From positions 20,367,537 through 20,431,536 of the forward strand of contig CP093829.1 of NCBI GenBank assembly GCA_033063855.1: DNA of 64,000 nt, given 5' to 3'. The notes under the pieces are model-generated. The model ran no database searches. It worked only from the letters and a program-made list of their open reading frames with translations, and was not told where the DNA came from. The DNA is from Smittia aterrima. Lineage: Eukaryota; Arthropoda; Insecta; Diptera; Chironomidae. The number at the start of each line of letters is the position of its first letter. Within the stretch, counting starts at the first letter, position 1. The translations under genes were made by a program, and so were the position numbers. This document shows, piece after piece, positions 25,841-36,808 of the stretch.

Positions 25841-28800
25841 ATGGTGTTATTAGAAGAGGACAAAGCCACATGTAGAGTTCTAGACCAGCACCCCAACACC
25901 AAACAAAGAAGACTTTCGTTTCGAGTAAGCACCGCTTCGACTGTTCAGCAATTCCTGGAACAAGTGTCGACTCAATTCACATACGAAAAGTTTGAATTGA
26001 CCCTCGAAACGAAAAATGTGAGAATGTTTATTTTTTCTTTACGACTATTTATTTTTACGCGATATCTTTTCTAGATTAATCTCAGTGATCACTTAAATGA
26101 GAAGTTGTCGACTATTGGCATCGATTTGAAGAAGCAAAACATTTTAACACTAAAGCCACCAATTTGTAAACAAGACAAGAAAACTGTGCCAAAAAGCGAA
26201 AACATTTCGCCGCCAAAGATGATTGCAAGCGATGCCGATATGACTGACAAACAACAAAGCATTGCTGTTGAGACGGAAATGTCATCGGACGATGACCTAG
26301 CACTCGGAGCATCTGCAAGTCCAACTGAAGAGGCATCTAACTCGCCTCCAGCTCCTCCATCACTCTTTGATTCAGTGCCCAACACTTCATATGACAAGTC
26401 ATCGTCATTTCGTCGCTGCAATGACTTCCAAAGCAAGTCGACCTTCGTTGGACTTGTTAATCAAGCGATGACTTGCTATCTTAACAGTTTGTTGCAAGCT
26501 TTATATATGACGCCAGAGTTCCGTAATGCATTGTACAATTGGGAATTCGATGGCACTGGTGAATCAAAGTCTATCCCCTTCCAGCTTCAGAAACTGTTCG
26601 TAAATCTTCAAACTTCGAACAAATCTGCTGTTGAGACAACAGACCTAACAAAGAGCTTCGGATGGGATTCGACAGAAGCTTGGCAGCAACATGACATCCA
26701 GGAGCTTTGCAGAGTTATGTTTGATGCTCTCGAGCAGAAATTCAAGGACACAAAGCAATCGGATCTTATCAATTGCCTCTATGAAGGAAAAATGATTGAT
26801 TATGTCAAGTGCTTGGAATGTGAGACAGAGAAGAGTCGTGAAGACACGTTCTTAGATATTCCTTTGCCTGTAAGACCTTTCGGTAGTACAGTTGCTTATG
26901 AGAGTGTTGAGGAAGCTATAAAAGCATTTGTTCAGCCAGAAACACTTGATGGCAACAATCAATACTTCTGTGAAAAGTGCAACAAGAAATGCGACGCTCA
27001 TAAAGGCTTAAAGTTCAAAAAGTTCCCCTACATATTGACGCTTCACCTAAAACGATTTGATTTTGACTATCAAACATTGCACAGAATCAAATTGAACGAC
27101 AAAGTTACGTTCCCTCAACAGCTCAATCTTAATGGATTAGTACCAAGCAATAGCATGGAACAAAACACAATTGGCACATCTGCTGCTAAGCCCACCGATA
27201 TCGCATCAATTGGCAGCGCGGAAGCTAAATGCGATGACTCCAGTACAACAGATTCAGTTTTAGACGAAGAAGGGTCGCAATACAATCAAAACTCAAACTC
27301 TACCTTCCCCGAAGGAGGTCAAGAGGATGATGAAGGAATCGACATGAGCGTTAACGGTGACTGTAAATCTTTAATGTCAAATTCAACGTCAATCGACTCA
27401 TCTAACAATACATCTGGTCCGTTTACTTATGATTTGTTTGCGATCATGATTCACTCGGGATCAGCAAGTGGCGGCCATTACTACGCTTACATTAAAGATT
27501 TCGAAACTGGTCATTGGTACTCGTTCAATGATCAAACAGTTTCACCTATTACTCAGGAAGATATTAGTAAATCTTTCGGTGGCAGCGGAGCTTTCAAGAG
27601 TTACTACTCAGGATTTAGCTCCAGCACAAATGCTTACATGTTGATGTACCGTCAACAAGACCCGGCAAGAAATACTTTAGCCATCAAGGAAGATAATTTC
27701 CCGAAGCACCTCAAGAACTTAATGGATCGACTCAAAAATCACGAAGAGGACGATCGCATTAAGAAGGAACGTGAATCGGAGATGCTGAAGTTCAAAGTTT
27801 ATTTCAAGAATCCAGTTACTAAAGTAAAGAGCGATACAAAGCTTTTTGCTATCTCAGAATCTACACTTAAAGAGGTTCTCGAGGACGCGTACTCACGATT
27901 GAAAGTCAAATCAGTTGCCCCAATTGAACGTACTCGACTTGTTGCCTATGACAGTCCCACTGATGGAATCGAGAGAAGTTTTGAAGGTTTGGAGGACGAG
28001 CAGATTGGAGAAGTCACGTACAAGCTTCAGAATCGTCTTGAGTTGTTGATTGAAGTTCGCGAAGAAGGAAAAGAATTTGAAGTTTACCAAATCGGTGGAA
28101 TCACAACCAAAGTTTACTTCCTCGTCTCAACTAAATCTGGCAACGATATTGAAGGACCATTTGAAGTAAGAGCTTACGAACAAAAGCCAATTAGTGAATT
28201 CAAAACTGCAATCGGAAAAAGCTTGAATATTAATCCAAATGTCTTGACATTAGCTTTGAAACGTTATGGCGAAAAGCCGACGATCCTTCACCCTGATGTG
28301 ACTGTGAAGAGTGAGAATATTTATGGCGGCAGCAAAATTTTTGTGACTTCAGATCAAGACGTAGAACAATTCAAGAAAGCAGTCGAGGAAATGGACAATG
28401 TGCTTACGCTTTATTTCGCTTTACCAAATACTAAGAAGGAGACGTTGGAAAAGCTTTCAATCCCGTCGTTTGAACCGGAGGAAAGTCAATCTGTTGATGC
28501 GGTTGACAGTGTTGCTTTTAATGTCATCAGCTCCAGTTCTGGTGAGTGCAACAGTGAGGATTCTAGTTTAAGTGACTCTGATCGAACTCTTGTGGATGAT
28601 TCAAATTTCACATCCAATTTCACAGCAGTCAGTTCATCGATTCCAAGTCCACCGCGAGGAATTCTTCGTTACTCGACCTTCGACCAAAATGGAAACGACG
28701 AAAGTGATTTCTACTTCAAAGCAGTACTTCCTAATCAATATGATGATGCTGCTTCAGGAAGCGTTGATAGCGGGAATGAAAACGATGAAGATACCACCGA

Positions 28801-30006
28801 TAGTTCTGATAGCCAGAAGATACTTAAAGTCCTAGCCGATCGCAGAATGAGTGTTAACAAATTAAAATTAAAACTTCAGGCCTTTGTCAAAATCCCGATG
28901 GAATATTTCAAAATCTTCCACGTGCTTTCCGCTCAAAACGAAAATGAATGTACGCAACTGACCTCAACTCTTAACTCTGCCTTCAAAGATGAGGAGCGTC
29001 TTGTCATTGAGCTCGGACGAGCACTCAGAAAAGGCGAATTTAAAGTCAAACTTCATTATCTTAAAGTGTCGGAAATGGATGACATTGAAAAGCTGCCATT
29101 CGTCTGCGATTACATTCTCCGTGACTCGTCAGAAGTCGGCCAGACAAAGCGTGAAATTTTAGCTCATATTCGAGGACTCGATGAGAAATACGCGAATCTA
29201 ACTTTCGAGAACACTCGCTTGAGAAAGAAGAGCTGGAAGAGTCCCGCCCAAGTCTACTTCGATGATCAAAAATTCGGTGACGATTATATCATTAAAACGA
29301 GTGTCAATCCCGACATTATCATCCAAGAACTGCCTTCGGAAGACGCTAATAAGTTTGATATTGATGGCGAGCCATTGAACGACGAAAGCAAGTCTTTGTT
29401 CATTCGACAATTCCTTCCGTCAAAGCTGGAACTTGGAAAGTGGGATGAAATCATGATAGGAAGTAAGCATGAACAAAGTAATTTATCTCAATGAAATTCA
29501 CTAACTTTCCATGTTCTTTCAGAAAACAGTGAAATGAAATCAGTTTTATCCAAACTCTCGGGCGTCCCTGAAGAGAACATTATGTACACAAAGGTAACAA
29601 CAAGAAAGAAAACGTTCTTTTTGATACAGAAACTACAAAAGCAGCTTTCTTTACAGCTCACCCGATCGTTTATGAATATGTCAGTTATGCAACTTGATGG
29701 ATTACCTTGGTACGATAAACCCGCCACGATGGAAGATAACCACACTCTCAGCGGAGCACCAGATGGATCAGTCTATCTCTATAAGTAAAGTTTCCATTTT
29801 TCAAAGTCTCAACAATATAAACTTACCCTTTATCTTCTCTCAGGGATAAGACGGAAGAAGTAAAGAAGCTTACAACCGAAGAGCGTTTAGAGATATCAAA
29901 GAAGGAAAATGCAAGCTCATCGACTACAAGCACTTATTCGTCGCCACGTCGCGAGCGCGGCCTCAAAATATATTTGGATTCTCCTAAAAAACGAGATGAA
30001 ACCTAA
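25841..30006 (+). CDS. Usp47: Ubiquitin carboxyl-terminal hydrolase 47 (USP47), 1308 aa, complete (5 exons)
   Basis: Cysteine protease that removes ubiquitin from substrates; USP47 is known for deubiquitinating DNA polymerase beta and for antagonising N-end-rule turnover in MAPK signalling. Exons: 25841-26017, 26075-29462, 29523-29593, 29657-29784, 29844-30006, 3927 nt including TAA. Seen: an N-terminal ubiquitin-like stretch (residues 1 to about 85); the Cys box VGLVNQAMTCYLNSLLQAL with catalytic C193; the zinc-ribbon pairs CLEC and CEKCNKKC; an acidic Ser/Asn-rich insert (DEEGSQ to GDCKS) between the two catalytic boxes; the His box SGSASGGHYYAYIKDFETG with H527; then a long tail of ubiquitin-like domains, an acidic linker near ESQSVDAVDS, and a basic C-terminus ending SPKKRDET. 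Length is close to the vertebrate protein (about 1375 aa). The large exon is entered in frame from exon 1 (ETKN then INLSDHL), so an internal start at 26105 is not needed. Intron 4 sits at 29785-29843. AATAAA follows at 30094. Confidence 0.95.
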
Positions 30007-30093
30007 ACTGGAAGAATTTTACGAAAGCTTTTATTAAATCTCTTCACCATGTTAAAGCGCACCGAATTAAATCAATACCAAGTCTGCAAAACG

Positions 30094-30099
30094 AATAAA
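30094..30099 (+). terminator. Candidate polyadenylation signal of Usp47
   Basis: AATAAA 88 bp after the TAA stop, within the run ACGAATAAAAATGC. Spacing fits a short insect 3' UTR. Confidence 0.45.
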
Positions 30100-32522
30100 A
30101 ATGCTTTGCTACTCTTGACAGAAACTTAAACAAAATGGAGAAAAATATTAACTTCAAATTTATTTAAACTAAAAAAAACATTTTTATACGAGTTTATATC
30201 ATGAGGTATGTTGACTGTTAAATGGAGATGAAAATGTTTTACTTCTCCGAAAACGCTTTCGCTTGAAGGAGAGCTGATTTGAAAAATTAACATTATTTGA
30301 ATATCAAATGCACCTTCGTTCTGCTACCTTTGCATGAACATGCTCATAAAACTCTCTGCCCGAGGAAGGAGCCGTAGCAAGGAAGAGAAAAAAAACTTTA
30401 CGAGTTATCGCTGAATGAAAAAAAAATAAATTATGGATTTTTTTATTAAAATTTGAAATGTTGTTTATGTGGTTTGCTTGTTAGAGAATTCTTTTTTCAG
30501 TTTAACAAAAATTCAGCGAAATAGTTTGAACGGAAAGAATCAAATCGTTAGCAATGCAAAGAGAATTTTTCCGCGAGCTAGAAATCAAATAAAATTCAAA
30601 GCCTAGCATAATCTCTTATCCTTGTTGCCCTGCATATGCGACAACGGTAAATAGAAAGGAAAACTATTCTGAATTTTTAATCACAGACAATTTTAATCCT
30701 GACACAAACAATTAATCAAGCTTTTCTCTTGACAGTCTGCAATGCTTTAATCTTCACTATTCCTCGGTCGCTCATAGCAAGTGGCAGTGAATAGAGAATA
30801 AATAACAAAGTAAACCGGCATTTTGCTCGGAAAGCTTGTGCAGTGAAGAGAATATAAATATTCAAAGAGGAAATCATGCAGAAAGTTGGAGAAGTTCCTG
30901 TCGCAGGTAAACTTCCGTAATGAATGTGGCAACTGATATTATCATCACAAACGATGCAGTCTGCGAGCACATAGTTTCGTTTAATGACCTGGTACGATGA
31001 TGAAGCTAGCGTTAAAGCTCCACCGTGAAATTAAAATTGAAACCTTCACCAAAAAAATAAATTTATTCTGATGCAAGTCTGTTTAAATCAATTACCACAC
31101 GATATCCTTTTTTTTTTGTAGTGGAACTGAACATGAAAGAGATTAAATTTATCGCACTTGTAAAAGAGCGACGAGAAAATTTGTTGGTAAAGCGATAACG
31201 GGTGGCCTCGAAACTGCCAATTTAATCAATTAATAATTTATGGAAAGCACACACAAAAAGCACAGCATACTTTTCGCATCTCATCGAGCGTATTTACTTT
31301 CATGAGTTGCCGAAAACAAGCGAATTAGAGAGCTAAACACGCTTTTTACAGCAGTCAACCCTTTCCCCCCTCCAATGGTTGCTCTCTGTGGGGAGAGCTT
31401 TGAATATTTCAAGATGCGAGCACCAACAAATTTATTCAGAATGTGTTCAGCTTGATGTCGCACATGCGAGAGTTTTTGATGAAACTTTCCTTAATTTGAA
31501 TAAAGCAATTATTCATGTTATCCAAAGAACATGCAGCCGTGTGCAAACAAATGCAACAGGGCCGAGAAATGCCTCTACAGAGACTTGCGAGCCTTTTAAA
31601 CATCATCAACTAAGCAAATGCTGTGTTCTGGCTGCTTGCCAGAAAAATTGCTTCAGTTATGTGTCACATTATTATTCAACATGTGATCGGCAATAAACTA
31701 CGTTTAGTGTTTATCTCGGGGAAAAAAAGAGAGAAGACTGTTGCATGTCATAAGCAATTCGGAAGAGCGTTATTATTACACTATCAAGTCATTGAAATTA
31801 TGTTCGATGACAGAATGGTGAAAGCTTTTCTTGAGCTTACGCAAAGACGTTTACGTCTTTTACAGGAAATTACAGGAAGCGATAGAATTTCAAAGAGTTT
31901 TCCTTCATCTTTTCCTCTTTTGACTTCATTCAGAAGCATCAGGCGCGCGCGTGTTGTGTTTCATTCAAGTACCGTCTGCTTGTAATTCGTTGTGAACATA
32001 ATAAAGGATCTAGCAGTTTTAGCTCGCGGAGCCATTAATCAACTCCAACCTCGCCCGTCAACCTTCGCTGTTCTTCCCTAAATTTTTAATCATGACCTCG
32101 ACAAAAAAAAGTTTGAAGAAGTTTTTCTCCTCGGCACTCGCTTTGTTTCACCAGTTGTAATTCAAATTCATCTCGTTCTCGAGTAAAAAGTGATGACTTT
32201 TTTTCGTCGACGAACGTTCAATTGTGCGCCTGAGTGTGGAAGCTTGTCTTCGCCCGTTTTCGTTCGTGACTGGAAAAGTTTCATTGACAAATTTCTTTGG
32301 AAAACTGGAAATCAACGTGAGAGAGTCAAACATCCAACGAAAGAGACAATCATCAGATTTAAACTTCCACGCGAGTTTTAACGTGAAATGTGACTTCTAT
32401 GGGAGTGAGTTGGATAAAACTGCAATACTATTCCTCTTGACATTTTTAACCGTAAATTGTAGTCTAAATGACCTAAAAATGACTGCGGATAAAGTCGCCC
32501 ATTAGGTTAAAGCTTTTTGCAG

Positions 32523-32634
32523 TCAGAATTCCAGATATCTCGGAGGAAGAATCACAAGCTAACGGCCTTTTGCATGGAATGGAAGTCATTAAAAATGCTG
32601 GAGGCGGGATACAGGAGCAGTCGTTGTCGCTATA
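32523..32634 (+). CDS. Candidate terminal exon, plus strand, gene unknown
   Basis: A strong acceptor (AGCTTTTTGCAG) is followed by 112 nt that read, in phase 2, as RIPDISEEESQANGLLHG and then GMEVIKNAGGGIQEQSLSL, with TAA at 32632-32634. Composition is balanced and GC-richer than its flanks. There is no recognisable homologue and no matching upstream exon that I could find. The nearest plus-strand gene upstream, Usp47, already has a proper end. Could be chance. Confidence 0.2.
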
Positions 32635-33936
32635 AAAATCGTTGAAACAAATTCAATTTAAAACAAGTTGGAAACAATAAAAATCTTTCTTCTCTCGAGC
32701 ACGAGAATGTCTTCTTCAATTCGAAGGATGATGTTTGCTATTAAAATTTTATGTCACTATTATGAACATATTTACATCAACTCTCTGCTGTCGTTTCACC
32801 TCTCCCAAGCGAAGTAAACTAATTATATTAATGTCAATGATGCTCCTGAAGCACGTTACCAATTATCATAATTAAAAACGCATTGCAATATTTACAAACT
32901 CCAGAAAAGCGGAAGAATGGAAAAGTGCTTTAATTACAAAGTGAGGCGAAGAAGCCATTGTGTTGCCTTAAATGTAATCTTTCACACGTTCGCGTGGGAA
33001 TTATTAGAGGAACGACGACGATAATGTGAAAATTTAATGCGTTTTCCTCTCCTCATGCCTTCACAAAGAACAATCACATCCTCGCTGTGAAGTATTTGAA
33101 AAATTCTTAAGAGCTCGGTTGGTGATGACAATGAATGCTTCGCTCAACAGCTGGGCGAACAATCAATATAGCTCAACATTCTCCATGCTTCGCTAACACC
33201 TGATGATTTGACTTGACAAGATGAGTAAATTAGAGAGCCCATTGTCAGGACTTAAAATAACATAAGCACACACGAATCTGGCATGTTTCCTGTGATGCGA
33301 TGCGATGCCAAGTGGAATAAATGTTAAAACTTTCTTGGCAACGTTCCATGAAAATGAAGCAGTTGAAAATGAGTTGACATGAAACATGTTGACAAGGAAT
33401 TGACAATGGAAAATTTTCCCTAAACGTCGTTGTCTTCTTTTCAATTGAATTTTCCCTCTGACGGAAATTTGAATTAAAAAAAAATCAAAAGAGAAGGGTT
33501 TGACAATCGATATTACTTTAAGAATGCCTCTGAAAAATAAATATGTCACATCAAATCGATGTTTGTCAACTTTAATTAGTTTTGCTTCGTTTTTATTCGT
33601 TTTTAGGAGATTCAATGTTTACTTGTGAGATTAAGTTTTAAGAAACTACAAAAGGTGCAAAAATATTAAGTTTTCAGTTCAACAAGCATCTCAAGTCTAA
33701 AGATTGTCTAACAAATATTTAAAGCAGTAAAGCTGTCTTAGACGAGATTGCAATTCCGAATTTGCATAATTTCATTCAAATTGAATGCTTGGGAATAACA
33801 TTGATTAATAATTTGTAGAATTTGTTTCTTTATCGGCAACGACCAATCACTCAAAAATAAAGTTTCGTTTGTACTGAGTTAATAAGTTTTCCTCCTTTAG
33901 GCGAATTTAAGTTTTATGCGATTTATATTTGGCTTA

Positions 33937-34862
33937 TTAGTCCAACAATAGTTGAAAAGCGACTTTGTCGTTGGAATTTTGTGTCCACAGTTTGCACTCA
34001 ACAGAGATTACAAGTCCATCTGCAAATAATAAAAGAAATTAAATTGTTGTTGTTTGAATGTTTTGTCAAAACTTACTCCTCTCGAGTTTCTCGAAGAAAA
34101 TTCCCATTAAAGGTTCCACGTTTTGTTTCCTCATCGCTGCAAATTGGTAGTCATGGAATCCTTTCTCTGGAGTGTAAGAGATTGACACAATTTGTTCATT
34201 GTCAACAGGATCTCTTCCCGAGCAAGTGACCCAAGCCATTGGCTCAGTTTTATCATGTTCTTTCAAGTTCTTTTCAACTGCGCTGGGAAGTTCTGACATA
34301 TTAAAGAACTGAGGAGTCCATGAAGGATTGTCTCGCAGCTTGAGAAATACGCAAAGAGAATTGTTACTCAGTCCGTAGTTGAAGCTTTGAGAACATGGTC
34401 CAAATTTATTCAGATCTACGTCGCAAGATTTTCCCGGCGGCGGAGGATTGTTGTAGTCACACTTGACTCGATTCGAGTTTGGTTTCATGTAAGCTAAAAT
34501 AAAAAGATTTGAAATAATTCGTTTACAATTGAATGAACTTGTATTACGCGCCAAGAACTCGTCAAGTTTTTCTTTGTAGTCTTTCGGATCCTTCAAGTGA
34601 ATAAGCGATCCATCATCACCAAAAAGCAGCTGAAGATTCGACTGTCCTTGTTTGTCGGCAATTGTGTTTCGCTCTTGCATTCGATTAGAAGCATCGTAGA
34701 GTCTGTAGATCATTGCAATGCAAACGAGAGTAAACACGACTCCATAAATTACTCTTGCTGAAAGAATCAAACGTAAAACATCAAAACTACATTAGAATTC
34801 AATTTGTCTTCACCTGATTTTGATCTTGCGAACTCATTGCATCTCTCCAAACAGTTACTCAT
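33937..34862 (-). CDS. Divergent Na+/K+-ATPase beta-subunit-like protein, 252 aa, complete (4 exons)
   Basis: Type II membrane glycoprotein of the Na,K-ATPase beta (nervana) family. Classical members chaperone and stabilise the catalytic alpha subunit; some insect paralogues work in septate junctions. Exons in transcript order: 34814-34862, 34548-34757, 34077-34493, 33937-34019, 759 nt including TAA. Seen: a cytoplasmic tail of only about 18 residues with two cysteines (MSNCLERCNEF); one membrane span near residues 19-39 (VIYGVVFTLVCIAMIY); and an ectodomain with six cysteines (98, 110, 120, 134, 177, 234), matching the three conserved disulfides: CDYNNPPPPGKSCDVD, PCSQSFNYGLSNNSLC, and TCSGRDP with VECKLW. 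There are N-glycosylation sequons at N130 and N151. The C-terminal strand ends KVAFQLLLD, as in the family. It is shorter than nervana proteins (about 300-320 aa) and lacks their long N-terminal region, so it belongs to the divergent insect beta-like group. The orthologue is not assigned. Divergent from the globin gene. Confidence 0.85.
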
Positions 34863-35457
34863 TGTAAAAACTTGTAAAGGCACTTTAAGTTTCCGAAATT
34901 TGCTTTTCTTAAAGGAAAATTCACTTTTTGTTACTGTGGCCCTGACTGTGACTCAGAAAACATTGAGAGAGATAGAGAGAGAAACAATAGAAATTGAGAA
35001 TTTGTGAAATGAGAGAAAATGAGCTTTTCTAATGAATTTAGAGCTTTTCAAGTTTTTGAAATGTGAAGCTTGTCCTGAAAGGATAATTTGTCTTCAAACT
35101 TTGAAGTTTATTCAAACATTCTTCCTCAAAAGTATTTTGAAGTTTAAAATGTTTTGTTTCTTTGTTCACTTTGTAACATCTTCGCAATTAATGTCGCGTA
35201 GCAGGGGGGCGATCCTCCAGAACGCTCTAGTTTCAGAAAATATATGCTGGTCATACAAACTCACGCTTATCTGAATCTTTATCGCGTTTGTATGCGTAAA
35301 AGAGTCCGACAGAAATTTTCATGATCTCTCATTCGGCACGTGAGTTTTATTCTTCTATGAAGCTCTGCTCGTCGTAGATCGGTCTATCAAATTTATTCCA
35401 AAAAATATTTGATTTCGATATTTTGTTTTTGTGAAGGCATTCAGAAGTTGATTTACA
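34863..35457. promoter_or_regulatory. Shared upstream region of the divergent beta-subunit-like and globin genes
   Basis: These 595 bp separate two start codons that point away from each other, so both promoters and 5' UTRs must lie here or overlap. The interval contains one CACGTG at 35337-35342. ORFs of 67 and 80 codons in it have no recognisable homology and sit where the UTRs should be, so I do not call them genes. Confidence 0.5.
35337..35342. promoter_or_regulatory. CACGTG E-box / hypoxia-response-like core upstream of the globin
   Basis: Palindromic CACGTG, which contains the RCGTG core of HIF binding sites, lies 115 bp before the globin ATG. It is the only ACGTG core I see in the shared upstream region. 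A single hexamer is weak evidence by itself. Confidence 0.3.
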
Positions 35458-36156
35458 ATGGCAAGCAAAGATCTGACAGCAGCTGACATCGAGATTATCA
35501 AAGAGACATGGAAAATTCCTAGTGCGAACGTGAGTGCGGAAATATTAGTTTAATAGTCATTCAATTGATCTTTACAGGCATTCGATTCGGCTGAGGTTAT
35601 TTTCTACACTTTCCTCGAGAGATTTCCAGAAAATCAGCAAAAGTTCGCTGCTTTCAAGAACAAACCGTTGGCACAACTGAAAGTAAGTTATTTTATCGAT
35701 TGCGGTTTCGGAAATTTAATATTTTGCTTCACAGGGAACTGCAACCTTCCGAGCTCATGCATCGAAAGTTTATAATACTTTCAGCAGCATTGTCGATGCA
35801 CTCGATAAAGAAACTGTTGATATGAAGGGAATTGCAGAAATCATTATTGAAGGTGAGATATTGGATGATCAACAACTTTGTGTTACTCAGTCAAGATTCA
35901 TTTTTTCAGTTGGAAAATCACACATCAAACGAAAGATTAGTGAAAAGTCATACAATGATTTACGAAGCGTGATTGTCGACATACTTTCGGCTGTTTGTAA
36001 GCTTGACGATGAAGGTAAAGATCATAAAACTTAAGTTTGATAGCAAAACGGTGATTAAACTTCTTTTTAGGTAAAACTGCTTGGAATAAGTTGTTGGATA
36101 TCTTCTTCCACGTTTTATTCGAGACGCTCGAAGGACGTTCAGACCAATTCCTCTAA
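35458..36156 (+). CDS. glob1: Cytoplasmic globin, glob1-like, 161 aa, complete (5 exons)
   Basis: Heme protein that binds oxygen; insect glob1 acts inside tracheal and fat-body cells. Exons: 35458-35529, 35578-35682, 35735-35852, 35910-36014, 36071-36156, 486 nt including TAA. Seen: no signal peptide (MASKDLTAADIEIIKETW begins the A helix); the CD region FPENQQKFAAFKNKPLAQL; distal His E7 at H67 (TFRAHASKV); proximal His F8 at H103 (VGKSHIKRKISEKSYNDL); and the H helix AWNKLLDIFFHVLFETLEG. Both heme-contacting histidines are present, so it should be functional. The run SHI.R..S..SYN.L matches Drosophila glob1 rather than the secreted haemoglobins of midge haemolymph, which carry signal peptides. 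The intron after LAQLK (phase 0) corresponds to the D7.0 position known in Drosophila glob1; the others are small (48-57 bp). The ATG in TTTACAATGGC is the first in frame. Confidence 0.92.
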
Positions 36157-36341
36157 TAGATCATGACAAAAACCGGATAATTCGCTCCGCAGACATTTTG
36201 TTGTTTTGATTCTCGATCGAAATCTAATCAGCATACGAAAAAAAACGTCACAAGTTGAAAATATTTGACCCCTGCGTTCTAAAATAGATTGAAAAATAAT
36301 CTCACTTCTTTCAATATTCAAAATAATTATTTTTTCTCGTT

Positions 36342-36347
36342 AATAAA
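36342..36347 (+). terminator. Candidate polyadenylation signal of the globin gene
   Basis: AATAAA 186 bp after the globin stop. The nearest minus-strand AATAAA usable by the converging kinase gene is at 36401-36406, so the two 3' ends would be about 60 bp apart and not overlap. Confidence 0.4.
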
Positions 36348-36400
36348 TATTTTTTTTACTGGACTTAAAAAAGAAAACTTTCTTTGATTTTATCAATTGT

Positions 36401-36406
36401 TTTATT
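36401..36406 (-). terminator. Candidate polyadenylation signal of the Drak gene
   Basis: AATAAA on the minus strand about 400 bp after the Drak stop and just short of the convergent globin 3' end. Chosen by position only. Confidence 0.3.
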
Positions 36407-36808
36407 GAGCTCTCCTAACTATTTCTGATATACAGTTTGAAAACTTGAATTCCGTTTTGGCTAGCAAAGTTTACATCACCTGGCAAATTTTGGCACCACG
36501 CGAAATTCGAAGAAAATTCTCAACAATCGATATGTGTTTCAGTCTAATGCTTCAAATTTGTCTTTTTTCGTTTTTTTTTTCTTTTAAGTTTTAAAGTCTT
36601 ATTTTTCTTAAGCGCACAACGAGGCAAAAGCAAGAAATATTTTCAGAAAATGTTTCGACGCTGAAAAACTCTTCTTAGTAAACTTCTATAAATTAATCTT
36701 CGGCAGAGAGAAAAGACGTGAACGAGAACTCCTAAAAATATGAATGAAAGAGACAAAAAGATCTGAACATAACTAATCGTAAAGGTTTTGAATAAAAGGA
36801 ATCTAAGC

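Larger units (their letters stand above)
30007..33936. other. 3.9 kb between the convergent Usp47 and beta-subunit-like genes
   Basis: Contains both 3' ends, an 18-bp near-palindrome (31843-31860), the candidate exon at 32523-32634 and a minus-strand AATAAA at 33592-33597 that could serve the beta-subunit-like gene. ORFs of 84-140 codons (for example 33193-33615 minus) have no homology. Confidence 0.5.

Noticed and set aside
26105..29494. Usp47 starting at 26105 and ending at 29494
   Set aside because: The codon at 26105 is TTG, the frame continues upstream to the acceptor at 26074, and the last codons run into an intron at 29463.
29534..29788. Separate 84-codon gene after Usp47
   Set aside because: It is Usp47 exons 3 and 4 joined by an in-frame, stop-free intron.
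33193..33615. 140-codon minus-strand ORF downstream of the beta-subunit-like gene
   Set aside because: F/K/I-rich product without motifs, lying in the expected 3' flank; probably chance.
35458..36156. Secreted midge haemoglobin
   Set aside because: No signal peptide, and the proximal-His region matches cytoplasmic glob1 instead.
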